A stretch of 42,357 nt of DNA from Lingula anatina (taxonomy: Eukaryota > Brachiopoda > Lingulata > Lingulida > Lingulidae): the NCBI RefSeq assembly GCF_001039355.2, contig NW_019776128.1, forward strand, positions 64,001 through 106,357, written 5' to 3'. Position numbers and translations under genes: made by a program. Positions 1-10,938 of the stretch are shown in pieces (position 1 is the first letter of the stretch; the number at the start of each line of letters is the position of its first letter). The notes beneath the pieces were generated by a model that worked only from the letters and a program-made list of their open reading frames with translations, did no database searches and was not told the origin of the DNA.

Positions 1-1685
1 AATATGGAGCTGCAAGGAATTCCCAATAAGATCTCTGTGATAGTTAGCTGGTCCCACAAGAGCCGTTCAACATCATTAGCTCAGATTGGAATTTTCCATT
101 CACTCACCACTTTTATGTCTTGTTGCGACATGGAAAGTGTGTCACCTGTAAGTAATTAAAAATTTCCTTCTGAGTAATGAAACGTCTAATCCCTTTGATT
201 GTAATTTCAACCCATACGCACGAAATCTTGTAAGATCTTCTTTGAGATTCAAATTTTGAAGTTCTTCACTAGCTTCATAATTCTGGCGCACGTAGATGGC
301 GCTCCACAAAGACCAAGACCCTTCAGGATGGCAACAAACTTTAAAAAAATATGCACTGCCAGACGGAGTGTCTAGACAGTCATCCTACAAAGGTAGTGCG
401 AAAAACTTAGCTTCTAAGACTGATTAAATGAACGGCGGTGAGTAAAATCTGGGGTCCATAACTCGAAACCACGCACAATTATAGCAATCGATTACAATTA
501 GTAATGGCGATTACACCCACCTGTATTCTCGAAGTACAACTGCATCCCGAAGCACAACTATAGCTTCGAATGCTACTTAAGTTCGATTGCCGCATGAAGT
601 GTAGACGTTATAACACAATTGCATATAAAAATGTTATTTTTTTTATTATGATGCTTATCAACAGATTATTAATTTACAGGAATATCTGAAATACTGACAT
701 TGGAGATGTTTCTCAACAATAGAATGTAAAAAAATCAATAAACAAAGCGCACGTGTTAATATGGACTGATGCAATTGTTGATGTACATAGGTGAATAGTG
801 TCCAGTCACATAATAACACATACTAAGTAGGGTCACTGTGTGAACGAATACTCTGTTTCTGCTCTTCTATTTTGTGTAGAAAATGAAAATTTAAACTTAT
901 AACTATGATCAATAACTATATAAAATCATACATGAAATGTTTAAAGGGATAATAAGTGTTTGTTTTGGGCAAAAATTAATTTCCCGCAGTAAACAATAAT
1001 TTCCCCATACTAACCAGTGATTAACGAATTTATTACTGCATTGAAAGTTAGTCCCTGTTTTTTCCTAAATAGTTTGGTTTTATGTTATCATCTCTAAAGA
1101 GATCATATCAGAGTATAGCCATCTATGGAGGTCATGTGGTCTAATGACAAGCTCAGATGCCAGAATATTAGCTATAACTGCCGTTATTGTGGTGAAAATA
1201 ATATGTTATATTTCTATGAGTTGTTTACAATGTTTTTATTGTAAAATATGGATCTAATACGAAGAGTTATTATCCCATTAATTTTGATTTTTTTTATGCA
1301 TTAAGACATGACTTTATAAAATGTTGATCAATATTTTTTTGGGGGTATTTGATGGTATAATATTATATATACCTGTACATAGCAGTCTTAACGTGAAAAT
1401 TTACCGCAAGTTTTTCTATCAGAGGTACTGAGTGACTCAATATTTTATAAGCTTCCTTGCTTTATTATATGCTATTATGACTAGCAACCCAAGCTTGTCG
1501 CCATGTATAAATACATGACAGATACTACAAAATGAAAAATTATGCATGCGCAAAGGCAATTGTGACGGGATTTACTCGTGGCAAATAATAGCCTCGAAAC
1601 TAACAGAGATATTGCTATTAGCGCGGGCTCGCAAATTGTAATGCTTTCGAGCTATTGACTGCACGTTTGAGTGCCGAAGCTGGAC
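1..1685. other. AT-rich non-coding stretch
   Basis: No open frame with recognisable protein content, no inverted or tandem repeat of note and no RNA gene was seen here. The composition is AT-rich with scattered homopolymers. It ends where the first inverted-repeat transposon begins. Confidence 0.6.
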
Positions 1686-1712
1686 TAAAGCCTCAGTCAC
1701 AACCGGACAAAT

Positions 1713-1850
1713 TTAGGATCGTACGGCCCCTGCGAATTTTGGGTCAGTGGAGGCCGTGGAGTTCGTGGAAGTAGAGAAAAGTTTGCAGTGGAAAGGCGCA
1801 AGCCTTCTTTTCTGCTCTCTTAGCTTCTTTCCCTTGCCTTTTGCAGGCAT
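1713..1850 (-). CDS. Lysine-rich mini-ORF inside transposon copy A
   Basis: The frame starts at an ATG (1850-1848), encodes about 45 residues beginning MPAKGKGKKLREQKRR and stops close to the terminal inverted repeat. A TATA-like motif lies about 105 bp upstream. In copy C the homologous ATG (24329) is at the same distance from the same motif and the first residues are similar (MRPKGKIKKL) before an early stop. The N-terminus is strongly basic, as in a DNA- or RNA-binding tail or a nuclear localisation signal. It may be the remnant of the first exon of a lost transposase, or a chance frame. No family is recognised and expression is unproven. Confidence 0.3.
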   Translation of the reverse strand: MPAKGKGKKLREQKRRLAPFHCKLFSTSTNSTASTDPKFAGAVRS

Positions 1851-1954
1851 ATTAGAGGTTGAATTGAGCAAATTTCGAATTTTTTTAAATGTTTTACACG
1901 ATCGAGGCACAAGAGACGTCATTTGTTGAGACACGAGCGTGCTTCGTTAGCACG

Positions 1955-1963
1955 CCTTTTATA
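1955..1963 (-). promoter_or_regulatory. TATA-box-like motif in transposon copy A
   Basis: On the minus strand this reads TATAAAAGG followed by CGTGCT. The same string occurs in copy C at 24217-24225, again about 105 bp before a conserved ATG. Conservation between diverged copies suggests a promoter inherited from the parent element. There is no direct evidence of transcription. Confidence 0.4.
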
Positions 1964-2340
1964 CTCCTGGCGAGGGGGCGACGCACTTCCGCCGTGCTTT
2001 CGAATTTGTTCGTTAGCTGTAAGGGCGTGCATCGAACTCAACATGAAAAGGACACTTGCTCCTTCATTGTTTACGACGTGCGTCTTGGACCACGCACGAC
2101 TCACTTGCATACTTCTCGCGAACTCCTTGCGAGTGGAGCAAGTTACGTTTGCGGCTTCGCTATTCGCAGATTATGCGTAGAATCTTTTGGATATGTCCAA
2201 CATCCTCCGTACGTGCTTACGGGCTGACTGCGAACTCCAAGTTTTGCAGGAAGGACTTGCACGGCACGTGAGATTCTTCACAAAATTTGGACGCAAACAG
2301 GCCGCAAAAGCCCGAACGGCCGGTTGTGACCGAGGCTTTA

Positions 2341-2652
2341 ACGTTGCCCTCCCAGCTTGCGGTACCATTGCAGACATCTCATACTGTCTGTACAGTGCAC
2401 CTGGCACATCATCGGGTGTGACTGGGACGTTCCCCTGTCTCAAATCACCTTTGTTTACTCTTTGCACCGCGCATGTCTGGCACTGAAGTCTGTCTTGGCC
2501 TTTCAGGCGCTGTGCTGGCTAATCCTGAAATGTAACCTGGATAAGTATTGTGTCCACTGACTGGTACAATAATTTTACCTTGAGCAGCTGCATGGGGTAG
2601 AGGTTCCTGGGTTACCCTGAGGAATTATAAGGAACTGTGCTGATACGTCATC
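2341..2652. other. Spacer between transposon copies A and B
   Basis: About 310 bp of unique-looking sequence separates the two inverted copies. No gene, repeat or signal was recognised in it. Confidence 0.5.
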
Positions 2653-2654
2653 TA

Positions 2655-3443
2655 AACCCTCGGTCACAACCGGCCGTACGGGCTCTTACGGGCTGTTTGC
2701 GTCCAAATTTTAAGCAGAATCTCACGTCCCACGCAGGTCCTTCTTACGGAAATTCCTGTTTGCAGACAGCTCTTAAGCACGTACGGAGGACGTTGGACTG
2801 TCCGAAAGATTTTACAAATAGCCTGCGTACAATAAGGCCGCAAGCGTAACTTGCTCCCCTCGCACGGAGTTAGTAAGTGAGACGTGCGTTGTGCAAAACG
2901 CACGTAACAAGCAATGAAGGAGCAAAATTGCTGTCAGCCGAGCGCGCACATTAGTTAATTATCCCCTTACAGCTTTTAATAGGAAATCTAGTGAGACTGA
3001 CAGTAATCTAGTGAGACTCCCCACAGAGATAGATCGATCTTAAATCTGTGGGAATGGGGTCTAAGGTAGCCGAAAAAAGGGAGAAGGAGAAGAAAGAAGG
3101 CGAGAACAGGAAGCAAAACTGACGTACGCTATCAATACGTCATCACAAACGTGTGAGGCAAATGTGAAGCAAAACTGACGTAAAAGGGCACTACTTCGCC
3201 TTCGTAAGTGGTGAGTGTGTGCCACGTGCGCAGGAAGCAACACAAACTCAAGGAATGAGTGCATTTTCCACGGTCATCACTCCTTGCAATTAGCGTCACT
3301 GCTTGAAAGGACAACCATGTAGCCCTTGCGACTCGCAAGGCAGACTTTCCTCTACCTCTACGAACTCCACGGCCTCCGCTGCAACCAAAATTCGTAGGGG
3401 ACGTACGATCCTAAAATTCGTGCCTCCGGTTGTGACCGAGGCG
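2655..3443 (+). mobile_element. Inverted-repeat DNA transposon, copy B (non-autonomous)
   Basis: The ends are CCTCGGTCACAACCGG at 2658-2673 and its inverse near 3426-3441. TA occurs outside both ends (2653-2654 and 3444-3445). The left 250 bp align closely with copy C (for example the stretch starting CCGTACGGGCTCTTAC), as do the last 370 bp, which include AACTGACGTACG and the CTCTACCTCTACGA motif. The centre (about 2940-3060) is different and lacks the TATA-like motif and mini-ORF of copies A and C, so it is an internally rearranged copy of about 789 bp. No transposase is encoded. Confidence 0.85.
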
Positions 3444-3445
3444 TA

Positions 3446-4179
3446 AATCTAGTTCTCTCTGCGCTTGCTCGCTCCTGACTCTCCTCCTCCTCCGCGTGCC
3501 ATAAGGCTTAAAAGGTGGAACTCAGTTTTTTTTTCTGGCAGACTGCCATGCACCACGTAACCCTGCAGTCCAGTAAGTAGTGATTCCTCTGAATCAATGC
3601 TACTATATTCTGATAGCTGATTATTCTGTTTAGAGTCAATAAATTCAAACACCTGATATGAAAACTGACGGCTTGTCAAGTTTTCTACAATATCTAGTAA
3701 TATTGCCTGAGTCATGCCTTACTGCTACGATGGCCTTAGTGAGCTTGTGTTTGATGCCAGGATTGCGTTGTAATACATGTGCATCAGCAAAACCATTGCT
3801 ATTTCCTCTGTATTATTATCAGTTTCACTGAAACTGATTAATAAATACAGATTAATATAAGCAACAACAATATTTATCTCAAACTCAACAGTAACATACA
3901 TAAACGTTCTTTTATGAAGAAATACAAAATTATTACCGTTGCCTCTTTAGCTTACTGAATACTAAAAAGTGAGCTTTTGACGAGTACGACAAAAACTCCA
4001 AGAAAGATAATATTGCTTTTTCAGATTCATGGTCTCTCAGGTAGCTGCCACCAAAATAGATTTTTTTTTTATCTTTGGATACTAATTAACTGAGAAATTT
4101 CCCTGAGTGAGTGCACTAAATGAAAACGGCGACTTGTATTCCACTTTCTTCTCTATACCTTGTCTTGTACACATGGCGC
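3446..4179. other. Non-coding stretch left of the Gypsy element
   Basis: A short minus-strand open frame (3449-3715) has no recognisable family features and is probably fortuitous. No sequence matching the missing part of the Gypsy 3' LTR was found here, so the element's left end appears truncated or rearranged. Confidence 0.45.
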
Positions 4180-4249
4180 ATGGCGCATCCCAGACTACTA
4201 TTCACGCTCTACCAGCTCACGTGATCAAGACGCGCCACATCAATGCACA
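4180..4249 (-). repeat. 3' LTR remnant of the Gypsy element
   Basis: About 70 bp (TGGCGCATCCCAGACTACTA at its left, CAATGCACA at its right) match 11700-11769 with two differences. The rest of the 164-bp LTR is not found to the left, so the 3' LTR is truncated or recombined. Confidence 0.75.
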
Positions 4250-4800
4250 TATTACAACATTCTTCCCAATTTTATTTTTTAAACAAGCAGACAGATAGTA
4301 TACAATATATATAATAATTAGAACCTATAAAATAAGTCTTGTTGTATCTTTTAATAAATTAATCCATAATAAATCTACATATTCTTTCGTGCGTTTATAT
4401 TTTTGTTCACTATATAAACACAACCTATATCTTAAACTCAAAAGTATTATTTATCAAAACATCTAACACATTACTCTTATTACAAAATATCAATACACAT
4501 AAACATAGTCTGACACTCTGTATAGTTACTGCATTCCTTTATAAATTGTTCAGTTTCAAGTCACTGATTCACCATCATTGAAGTTACTAAATCAATACAA
4601 TAACAAAGTCTTTCCAGTTCACTTGCAAAGCATATAGTCCCCGCTGTTAACACATAATTACACATTGAAAGCACAAAAAGTGTCTATAAGTTTAAAATCC
4701 ATGTCATCATAAAAGTTAACACTCGTATCTCACCGGAGGAATTAACTAACGGCCATTCCTGGTCACCACCGGAGAATCACAGTGCAATGTATCTGATATC
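4250..4800. other. Gypsy 3' untranslated region
   Basis: AT-rich stretch between the end of the integrase relic and the 3' LTR remnant. A purine-rich run near 4265-4275 on the minus strand (GGGAAGAA) could be a polypurine tract, but this is weak. Confidence 0.35.
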
Positions 4801-4802
4801 GG

Positions 4803-5102
4803 TTAATCCTCTTGTGAATCCTCCTCCACTGAAACAATTTCCTCCGAATCCTCTTTGACCCCACCACATAGTTTCTTTTGTAACCTCTGCAATCTCACAG
4901 GAATATTGTCAGTTCTCAGTTTGCAAGGTTTTAAAAGATCATGATGAACTACACTATAGTTGTGAGCACCAGCTATTTGATACAATATTGGATAAAGATA
5001 TTTCCTGACCACATAAGGGTCTTTCAATAATGGCTGTAACTTTTTGGACTGTCCAGCCTTACCTCCACAATTCATCTTATAAACTCGTATAAACTGAATC
5101 AC
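4803..5102 (-). pseudogene. Gypsy integrase C-terminal region
   Basis: Residues resembling GGKAGQSKKLQPLLKDPYVV, followed by PILYQI and VVHHDLLKPC, match the C-terminal tail of Gypsy integrases, which binds DNA after the catalytic core. It ends in an acidic tail rich in Glu, Asp and Ser (EDSEEIVSVEEDSQED). It is separated from the catalytic core by about 300 bp of broken frame. It is a relic and not an independent gene. Confidence 0.8.
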
Positions 5103-5398
5103 CTACTGAATACTTGTGAGTATAGGTGTGTGCATCATAATACTGTTTTTTGTGTTTTTAATGATGTACCTAAACATTTTCTCGCAATGTCATGAGCTGC
5201 AACCAACCTTTCTCTTAATATCTTAATGTAGCAGTATAATTATTAGGCTCTGGCAGCTCTAAATCAGTCAATTGTAATATAAAATCAACTGGTTGCCTAG
5301 TCTCTCTTCCTAACATCATCATATTGGGCGTAAGGCCCGTTTGCCTATTTGGGACAGCTCTTAATGCGCTAGTTAAGAGAGGTAGATGCACATCCCAA

Positions 5399-5760
5399 TT
5401 ATTTACACAGCCCTCTAAAACATCTAATTGCTTGTAATAACGTACGATTGTAACTTTCTACTTGCCCATTGGAACAAGACCGATAAGGAGTTGTGCGTGT
5501 TTTTTCTATGCCCATTAACCTACATATCTTTTTAAAAAGAATACTGGTAAAATTTGCTCCTTGATCAGTATGCAAGTATGTCGGGCAAGCAAATCGTGAA
5601 ATAAAGTTGTTAACTATCACCGTAGCTACTGTCTCTGTCGTTTGGTTAGGGAAAGGGTATGCCTCTACCCATTTTGTAAACTGACAGACTAGCACTAATA
5701 TGTATTTATTACCTGCCTAGCTAGTGTTAAAGGGACCAAGGATATCCACATGTAATCTTT
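5399..5760 (-). pseudogene. Gypsy integrase catalytic core (rve)
   Basis: The DDE-type core that joins retrotransposon cDNA to host DNA. Visible landmarks are HVDILGP (first Asp, about 5740-5755), FTKWVEAYPFPNQTTETVA, HTDQGANF (second Asp) and NGQVESYNRTL (Glu), in the usual order and spacing. A stop codon follows the first Asp motif (after PFNTS), and the frame ends at about 5399. All three catalytic acids survive, but the protein is broken. It lies between the zinc-binding part (5788-6215) and the C-terminal tail (4803-5102). Confidence 0.85.
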
Positions 5761-5787
5761 CACCCGGAGCACCTGCATGGTAATTTG

Positions 5788-6215
5788 TTAAGGGTGAATT
5801 TTTTTTTTTTTTTTTGCCTTTTTGCTTTTACAACAATCACTGCATGCTCGTACATACAATTTACAGTCAGTGGTTATACTGCACCAGTATACAGATTGAT
5901 GTAATTTGAATAATGTTCTTGAAATCCCTTGGTGACCAACGGACGCAGGATCATGACATAACCTCAATACCTCATTTCTCAATTCCCTGGGCACTATATA
6001 ACAAGGTATCACTGAATTTTGACTTTGCCATTGATAATACTGTATACCATTTTTCGAAAGTACAGCTGTAAGTTTGTCCAGTAGTATTTGACAGCTGGTG
6101 ATTGAAGACTGATTTCCCTTTTGTTAGGCTGTAAATCATTCTCAATCCAAAATAAAATAACCTTGAGATCAGGGTCTTCTAACTGTTTTTGTCTAAGTTG
6201 CTCTTGAGAAAGCAT
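5788..6215 (-). pseudogene. Gypsy integrase N-terminal zinc-binding domain and linker
   Basis: Two overlapping frames. 6009-6215 holds the RNase H-integrase linker (EQLRQKQLEDPDLKVILFWI). 5788-6012 holds the H2C2 zinc finger: LCHDPASVGHQGISRTLFKL, then YVRACSDCCKSKKAKK. The two His and two Cys are in place. The frame runs into a T homopolymer (K run in the protein) near 5800-5815, where it breaks. Confidence 0.85.
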
Positions 6216-6388
6216 TGATTATAAATGAATCCCACAACTAACTTGAACAGCTCTAACTGGTAATGGGATGACATCATCGTCTTGAATGAACTTTCCCCAT
6301 TGTTCCTGTATCCTTTTACAATGGTGACATCCATTGCATGGAAGCTAACATCGCAGCCCTCTATGCATTGATCACAATATGGGTATTC

Positions 6389-6760
6389 TTAGGGAATGTG
6401 AGATAATGCATCGGCATTGGTATGTTTTACAATCTTTTTGGAAATGACAATTCTAAAACTAAATTGGGATAGCTCTTCTATCCATCTTGCTAACATGTCA
6501 GTCAGGGACTTAAATTGCATTAACCATGCTAAACTACTATGGTCTGTATGAACTAAAAATTCCCTGCCTAACAGATAATGTCTATACTGACGAACAAACC
6601 TCACAACAGCAAGCAATTTCTTCTTTGTCGTGCAATATTTCTTTTGACTTGGAGATAACAAATAGCTACCATAACTAATCACACGCTCTTCCCAAACTTG
6701 AATTTGCAACAGCTCAGCAGCAATAGCATCATTTGAGGCATCAGTATTTAAGATAAACAT
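6389..6760 (-). pseudogene. Gypsy RNase H domain
   Basis: Retroelement RNase H, which removes RNA from the RNA-DNA hybrid. Landmarks in order are LNTDASNDAIAAELLQ (TDAS active-site Asp), YCTTKKKLLAVV (Glu of the family replaced by Lys in KKLLAV), HTDHSSLAWL (Asp) and HTNADALSHIP (final Asp). The usual spelling is TTKKELLAV, so the catalytic Glu looks lost. It sits directly downstream of the RT part on the minus strand. Confidence 0.85.
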
Positions 6761-6799
6761 GCCATTGTTTTTTGAAAATAATAAAACTGGACTGGTAAC

Positions 6800-7250
6800 T
6801 TATGCTTGTTTTAAACGTGTAAAGGCCAGCTTTTGTTTTTCTTCCCAATTAAAACTCACTCCCTTACTTGTTAAAACATACAATGGCTGTGCCATGCTCG
6901 CAAAATCCTTAATATGTGCTCTATGATAATTAACTAGGCCTAAAAACCGCTCTACTTCTTTTTTGCACTTTGGTGTAGGCCAGTCTTGTACCACTTTTAC
7001 ACTATCTGGGTTAGCTGATACACCATTCTCGTCTACTACTTTCCCCAGATATACCACCTGCTTCTGAAAAAAAATTACACTTCTTTGCTTTTAGCTTCAG
7101 ACCATGTTCACGAAACCGCTTAACCACCATGACCAAATTTTCCAAGTGTTCCCCAAAACTCCTGCCCAAACAACAATGTCATCTAAATAAGCCAAGACAT
7201 GCTTCCAAGTTAATCCTCTAAGGACTAAATTGATTGACCTTCGGAATGTG
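6800..7250 (-). pseudogene. Gypsy reverse transcriptase, C-terminal half
   Basis: Continues the RT palm and thumb after the solo LTR insertion. The minus strand shows SINLVLRGLTW, then the catalytic box YLDDIVVW near 7170-7195, a frame break, then VYLGKVVDENGVSANPDSVK, ERFLGLVNYHR and FNWEEKQKLAFTRLKQA. These are standard Gypsy RT/RNase H connection motifs. Joining across the insertion restores the expected NSPATF-type motif at the insertion point. Confidence 0.85.
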
Positions 7251-7255
7251 GCTGG

Positions 7256-7792
7256 TGTAAGAATCGGATAACCCGATTACTTGTTTATCTCCATTAATGT
7301 AATCTTAAGCGGCCCATTTACGTGATCTTTTAGGAGGTAGGATTGCAGGGGAGAATTGATTGACACTTCCGCAGCTTGGCTGTTTTGCAGTTAGCATTCT
7401 GTAGAAATTGACATTTTTGTGACACTCTTGTGCGTTTATGACAGTTCAGATACCATATAGTATAACAACCTCAAGTTCCTCATATATGTTAAGCAATTTT
7501 GTAGAGGAAATTCAGCTTTCCAGGATAAAAAGGAATAATTGACATCCACGGAGGCCAGCAATATGAGTTTTATGATTGTTTTGTTGTATTATTTAGTTTA
7601 ACTTTCTTAATGCAGTTGAAATTGTTTGTAACACTTTGTTTTGAGAAGACTTTATTATTTTTTTTTTTTTTCGTTTTAGTCAGAACCATTGTACTACATG
7701 TACATGCGTTTCTGATGCTGGTTACTGAAATAAACATACAGAATGTTAACCAAGACTTTATTGTTTTAACTTAAGAACTGTAGGATCTTACA
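7256..7792 (+). mobile_element. Solo LTR inserted in the Gypsy RT
   Basis: It begins TGTAAGAATC and ends GATCTTACA (TG...CA, short inverted ends TGTAAG/CTTACA) and is flanked by the perfect 5-bp direct repeat GCTGG (7251-7255 and 7793-7797). Its removal restores the RT reading through the conserved Asn-Ser-Pro-Ala motif. An AATAAA lies about 65 bp before the right end (near 7727-7733), which fits an LTR read on the plus strand. It is 537 bp long. No internal region is present, so it is a solo LTR left by LTR-LTR recombination. It shares no visible sequence with the host Gypsy LTR, so it comes from another family. Confidence 0.85.
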
Positions 7793-7797
7793 GCTGG

Positions 7798-8160
7798 GCT
7801 ATTACAAAGGCCAAAAGCCAGTCTCTTGAATTCAAATAAACCATATTTTGTGACAAATGCCGTTTTTTTTTCTCGACTCTGCTTATCTATTTCAATTTGA
7901 TAGTAACCAGAGCATGTCCAACGTGCTGAACCAACATGTACCAGATAATACATCCACACACTCCTCAATGCGCGGAATGGGATAGACATCCTTTACTGTG
8001 ATCTTATTCAGTGCCCTGTAATCAATACATTACCTAACTGACCCATCTTTCTTTCTAACTAACACGGGCGTTGAAGGCAATTCAGAGGAGGAAGGTTGTA
8101 TAACATCTGACGCTAGCAATTTATCTAGATGGGCCTTTTTTCCGACTCGAAGCCATATGG
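7798..8160 (-). pseudogene. Gypsy reverse transcriptase, N-terminal half
   Basis: The minus strand shows the RT fingers and palm start: a stretch like SSSELPSTPVLVRKKDGSVR, CIDYRALNKITVKDVYPIPR, then, after a frameshift, GYYQIEIDKQSREKKTAFVT and KYGLFEFKRLAFGLCNSPA. The motif A region (normally D-L-xx-GYWQ) is damaged, and a T run at 7861-7870 shifts the frame (KK in place of one Lys). The frame ends at the solo LTR insertion. Confidence 0.85.
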
Positions 8161-8274
8161 GGTAGGTCTCTTTTTTGTTTAATTGGGTGAGACGATCCTG
8201 TATCTATCCTGTGCTTTACTTTGTCAAAACAACCGATATCAAGATCACCCTTGGAAAAAAATCATAAAACTGTG

Positions 8275-8787
8275 CTAAAATTTTCCCCAACTCTTGAGAT
8301 TGAGAACTGGTAAGATTTGCACTCGACTGTTGCCACAACTCAGTAATATGCTCAGGTAAATCAAAACTATCCATATTGTCACAGTCAGTTGCCCAAGTGT
8401 ATACACTTTATACACATCTGACGACTGCAATTCTGTGTCATCAATAACTCTGTCTATCTCTTCAATGTAGCCGACTATGTGCCCTCTCCTTAAAGTAATG
8501 TATTTGTCACTGCCATTACTACAAATAACTGGGCTTGACAAAGTCTCTGAAGAATAACCTGTATTAAAAACTATATATGGTATGAGAACACCATGGTGAT
8601 GATATTGAGTTGCATTCAAAACATATGTTGTGTCAGACTGTGCTTCACAAAACACTCCCAGTTTTACCTCTGAGTTCGCCGGGATTATAGTGCGCTTATC
8701 TAACACAATCTTCCTTACACTACACCCTGAGTATCGTAGTTCAACAGGTATTCTGGTGTTACCTAACTGTAATATACTATCCTTCAA
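8275..8787 (-). pseudogene. Gypsy pol spacer between protease and RT
   Basis: An open frame of 170 codons with the look of the linker found between protease and RT in many Gypsy elements: RTIIPANSEVKLGVF, VLIPYIVFNTG, YITLRRGHIVGYIEEIDRV. The last part before RT is out of frame or eroded. It has no catalytic residues. Confidence 0.7.
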
Positions 8788-8789
8788 AT

Positions 8790-9115
8790 CAATATGGCCC
8801 TCATGTTGTTTTAAAAAAATCTAACCCTATCAGAGGATCGTCCTCAATCGGAGCGACTAACACATTCCATTTGTATTCTTTACCGCCTATAACAATGGAA
8901 ATACCTTTCACTTATCTAGCAACTAAAACATTGGCTGTTGAAATGCCTTTAATTTTCCAGTTTTTTTTTTTTTTTTTCAAATTGTAACGGCCCCGTCATC
9001 GGAGCAATCACTCTTTCACTAATAACAGTAATTTGAGCAGCTGTGTCTATTATACCATGTACCGCTATAGAGTTTACTGTAATTGGTACTACTAGGCTAG
9101 CCCTTTTTTAATCAC
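8790..9115 (-). pseudogene. Gypsy aspartic protease relic
   Basis: The minus strand reads VHGIIDTAAQITVISERV near 9000-9060. DTAAQ corresponds to the retropepsin active site DTGAQ, and the following hydrophobic stretch fits the family. A T homopolymer at 8959-8976 and a later stop break the frame. A segment resembling the second half (VLVAPIEDDPLIGLDFFK) runs to about 8800. The active-site Gly is replaced by Ala. Confidence 0.7.
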
Positions 9116-9214
9116 TGTGATAACAAAATATCCATTGTCACAATCAAGAGGTCCTATTGACTGAATGGTCGGTTGTTGGACCGCACACACGACCTGGGAC
9201 TGTTTAACTGTTTT

Positions 9215-10555
9215 AGCTGTAACTTATCATTTGGACAATTATTGATGAAATGCCTAAGCTCAACATATTTCTAACACTTTTGTGAAGGGGACCGTGAAGG
9301 AGACCTTGAAGGAGACAATTTTGTGGGTGATTGTGACACCTGGATTTTCGGTAGTGCTGAATACAACTTCTCAACACATTGTTCTAATCGTGACACAACT
9401 TGGTCAATGTACTGCGCTTTCATAGGCGAGTTAAAATCACTTTTACGTTGACCATCTATCTGAGCACTTCCTACCTGCACATTATCTCCTTCATCTTCGC
9501 CGGTACTGTTCCCAAATGATACCTTTCTAATACGTAACGTTTTATGACCATAGATTTGCATATTGGCATGTAAATTGCAGGTTTTTTCAATAGCTTGTTC
9601 AAGCGTTGTTGGCACCATGAACACAATTTTGTCCTTTATCTAAAAGACCTTTCAGAAATGCCATAATAGCCATCTGATTTGAAATATCTGAAGGAGTATC
9701 CCTATATGCATTCAAGGTCATAATTCGCACACGATGACCAAAAATCTTCAATGGAATCCTGATCTTTTGGCTTAGACCCTGCTAATGCTTTTCTAGCCAA
9801 TTTATCGCTCTCATGCTTTGAAAAACACTGTGTCATAAGATTGACCGTGTTCGTGTAACTCTCACGAATACTTGCACTAGACTTACAAAATTCGGCCAAT
9901 GCTTCACCTACTAACAAACTAACTAAATTGATCATTTTGGCCCTGTCATCTAACTCATCAGCGTATAAATCGAATTTCACTAAAAAATTACTAAAATTCG
10001 TAGATCCATCAAAAGGTTTCATTTTAGCGAATAACACTTTATTTCTACTACCTTGATGGTCAGTACACACTGAATCATTGGCTTTGTGATGTGGTGGTGG
10101 GGCCTGAGTTGTATCACTGGCGGTGATGGCGATGAACACACTTAGTCTTGTTGTTTACGTTGCTGAGTAGGGGTATTGGACCATCGCTTGGCACGTCTCG
10201 ATGACGGTTCATCTTTTCTCTTGGATAAGGGTGGACAGGTTCTATTGGCTCATCGGGCACGGGGGTTCTCTCAGCAACGGAAGGAATATGAATATTTGAG
10301 ACATCATGCAACAGTGACTGGCTATAATTGAACGGTTTTTGATGCTGTGGTTGTCTTACTGGTGAATTGTTTTTCTAGGATGACTTCCGTTTTATAATTG
10401 AAATTGTCAATAAAATCGTTCATGTTTTGTTTTAAGGACATAGACAGTTGTTCAATTTATGTTTTCATAGTATGTCCAATATTACTCAGTCTCTTCAATA
10501 CTCCTGATATTTTTATCCATATTTGCTTGCTGATCAGCCATTTCTACAATGCGCC
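9215..10555 (-). pseudogene. Gypsy gag relic (capsid and nucleocapsid)
   Basis: Broken frames at 10114-10311, 9702-10139 and 9271-9624. The middle part holds a capsid-like segment: MKPFDGSTNFSNFLVKFDLY, then INLVSLLVGEALAEF and SKHESDKLARKALAG, as in Gypsy gag. The last part ends in Ser/Arg/Pro repeats (SPSRSPSRSPSQKC). It continues through a stop into a degenerate CCHC knuckle (C-x2-Y-x4-H-x4-C), in which the second Cys has become Tyr. 10312-10555 reads as the upstream helical part with several stops and continues beyond the MITE. Confidence 0.75.
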
Positions 10556-10557
10556 TC

Positions 10558-10862
10558 CCCAGCGGGCAAATTATGTTGTTTTAACGTTGAAACAACGTTG
10601 AACCATAACGTTGAGTAGACATTGAATAAACGTTGAATTTGAAAGTTGTGTTAACGTCAGATAACAACGTTGTATCAACGTCAGAATACAATGTTATATC
10701 GACCCCACCCAGCGGGACATTAGCCTGGATGTGTTTAGCAGTAGGACATGTTTGATGGCTAAATATATGTAAGGTATAAATGTATGGCCTCTAAGTTAGA
10801 ATTTCCAAGATTTAGATTAATATATATAGTTTTTTTGCTTGTATATATGAGGATAGATACAA

Positions 10863-10938
<76 letters not shown>

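Larger units (their letters stand above)
1688..2338 (-). mobile_element. Inverted-repeat DNA transposon, copy A (non-autonomous)
   Basis: The ends are inverted copies of AAGCCTCGGTCACAACCGG (one mismatch at the left, GCCTCAGTC), and a TA lies just outside each end (1686-1687 and 2339-2340). This fits a TA target-site duplication, as in Tc1/mariner-like elements, although TA is too short to prove it. At 651 bp it is shorter than copy C (905 bp) and is in the opposite orientation: its left end matches the right end of copies B and C. It holds a TATA-like motif at 1955-1963 and a mini-ORF at 1713-1850 on the minus strand, both conserved in part in copy C. No transposase is present. The superfamily is not certain. 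Confidence 0.85.

Noticed and set aside
1889-2903. Many overlapping frames of 60-112 codons inside transposon copies A and B
   Set aside because: They lie on both strands in a GC-richer repeat and are not conserved between copies, except for the mini-ORF described.
7256-7792. Intron in the Gypsy RT (GTAAGA at one edge, CACCAG at the other on the minus strand)
   Set aside because: Splicing at these sites would not restore the RT motif, while removal of the LTR with one GCTGG does. The TG...CA ends and duplication favour a solo LTR.
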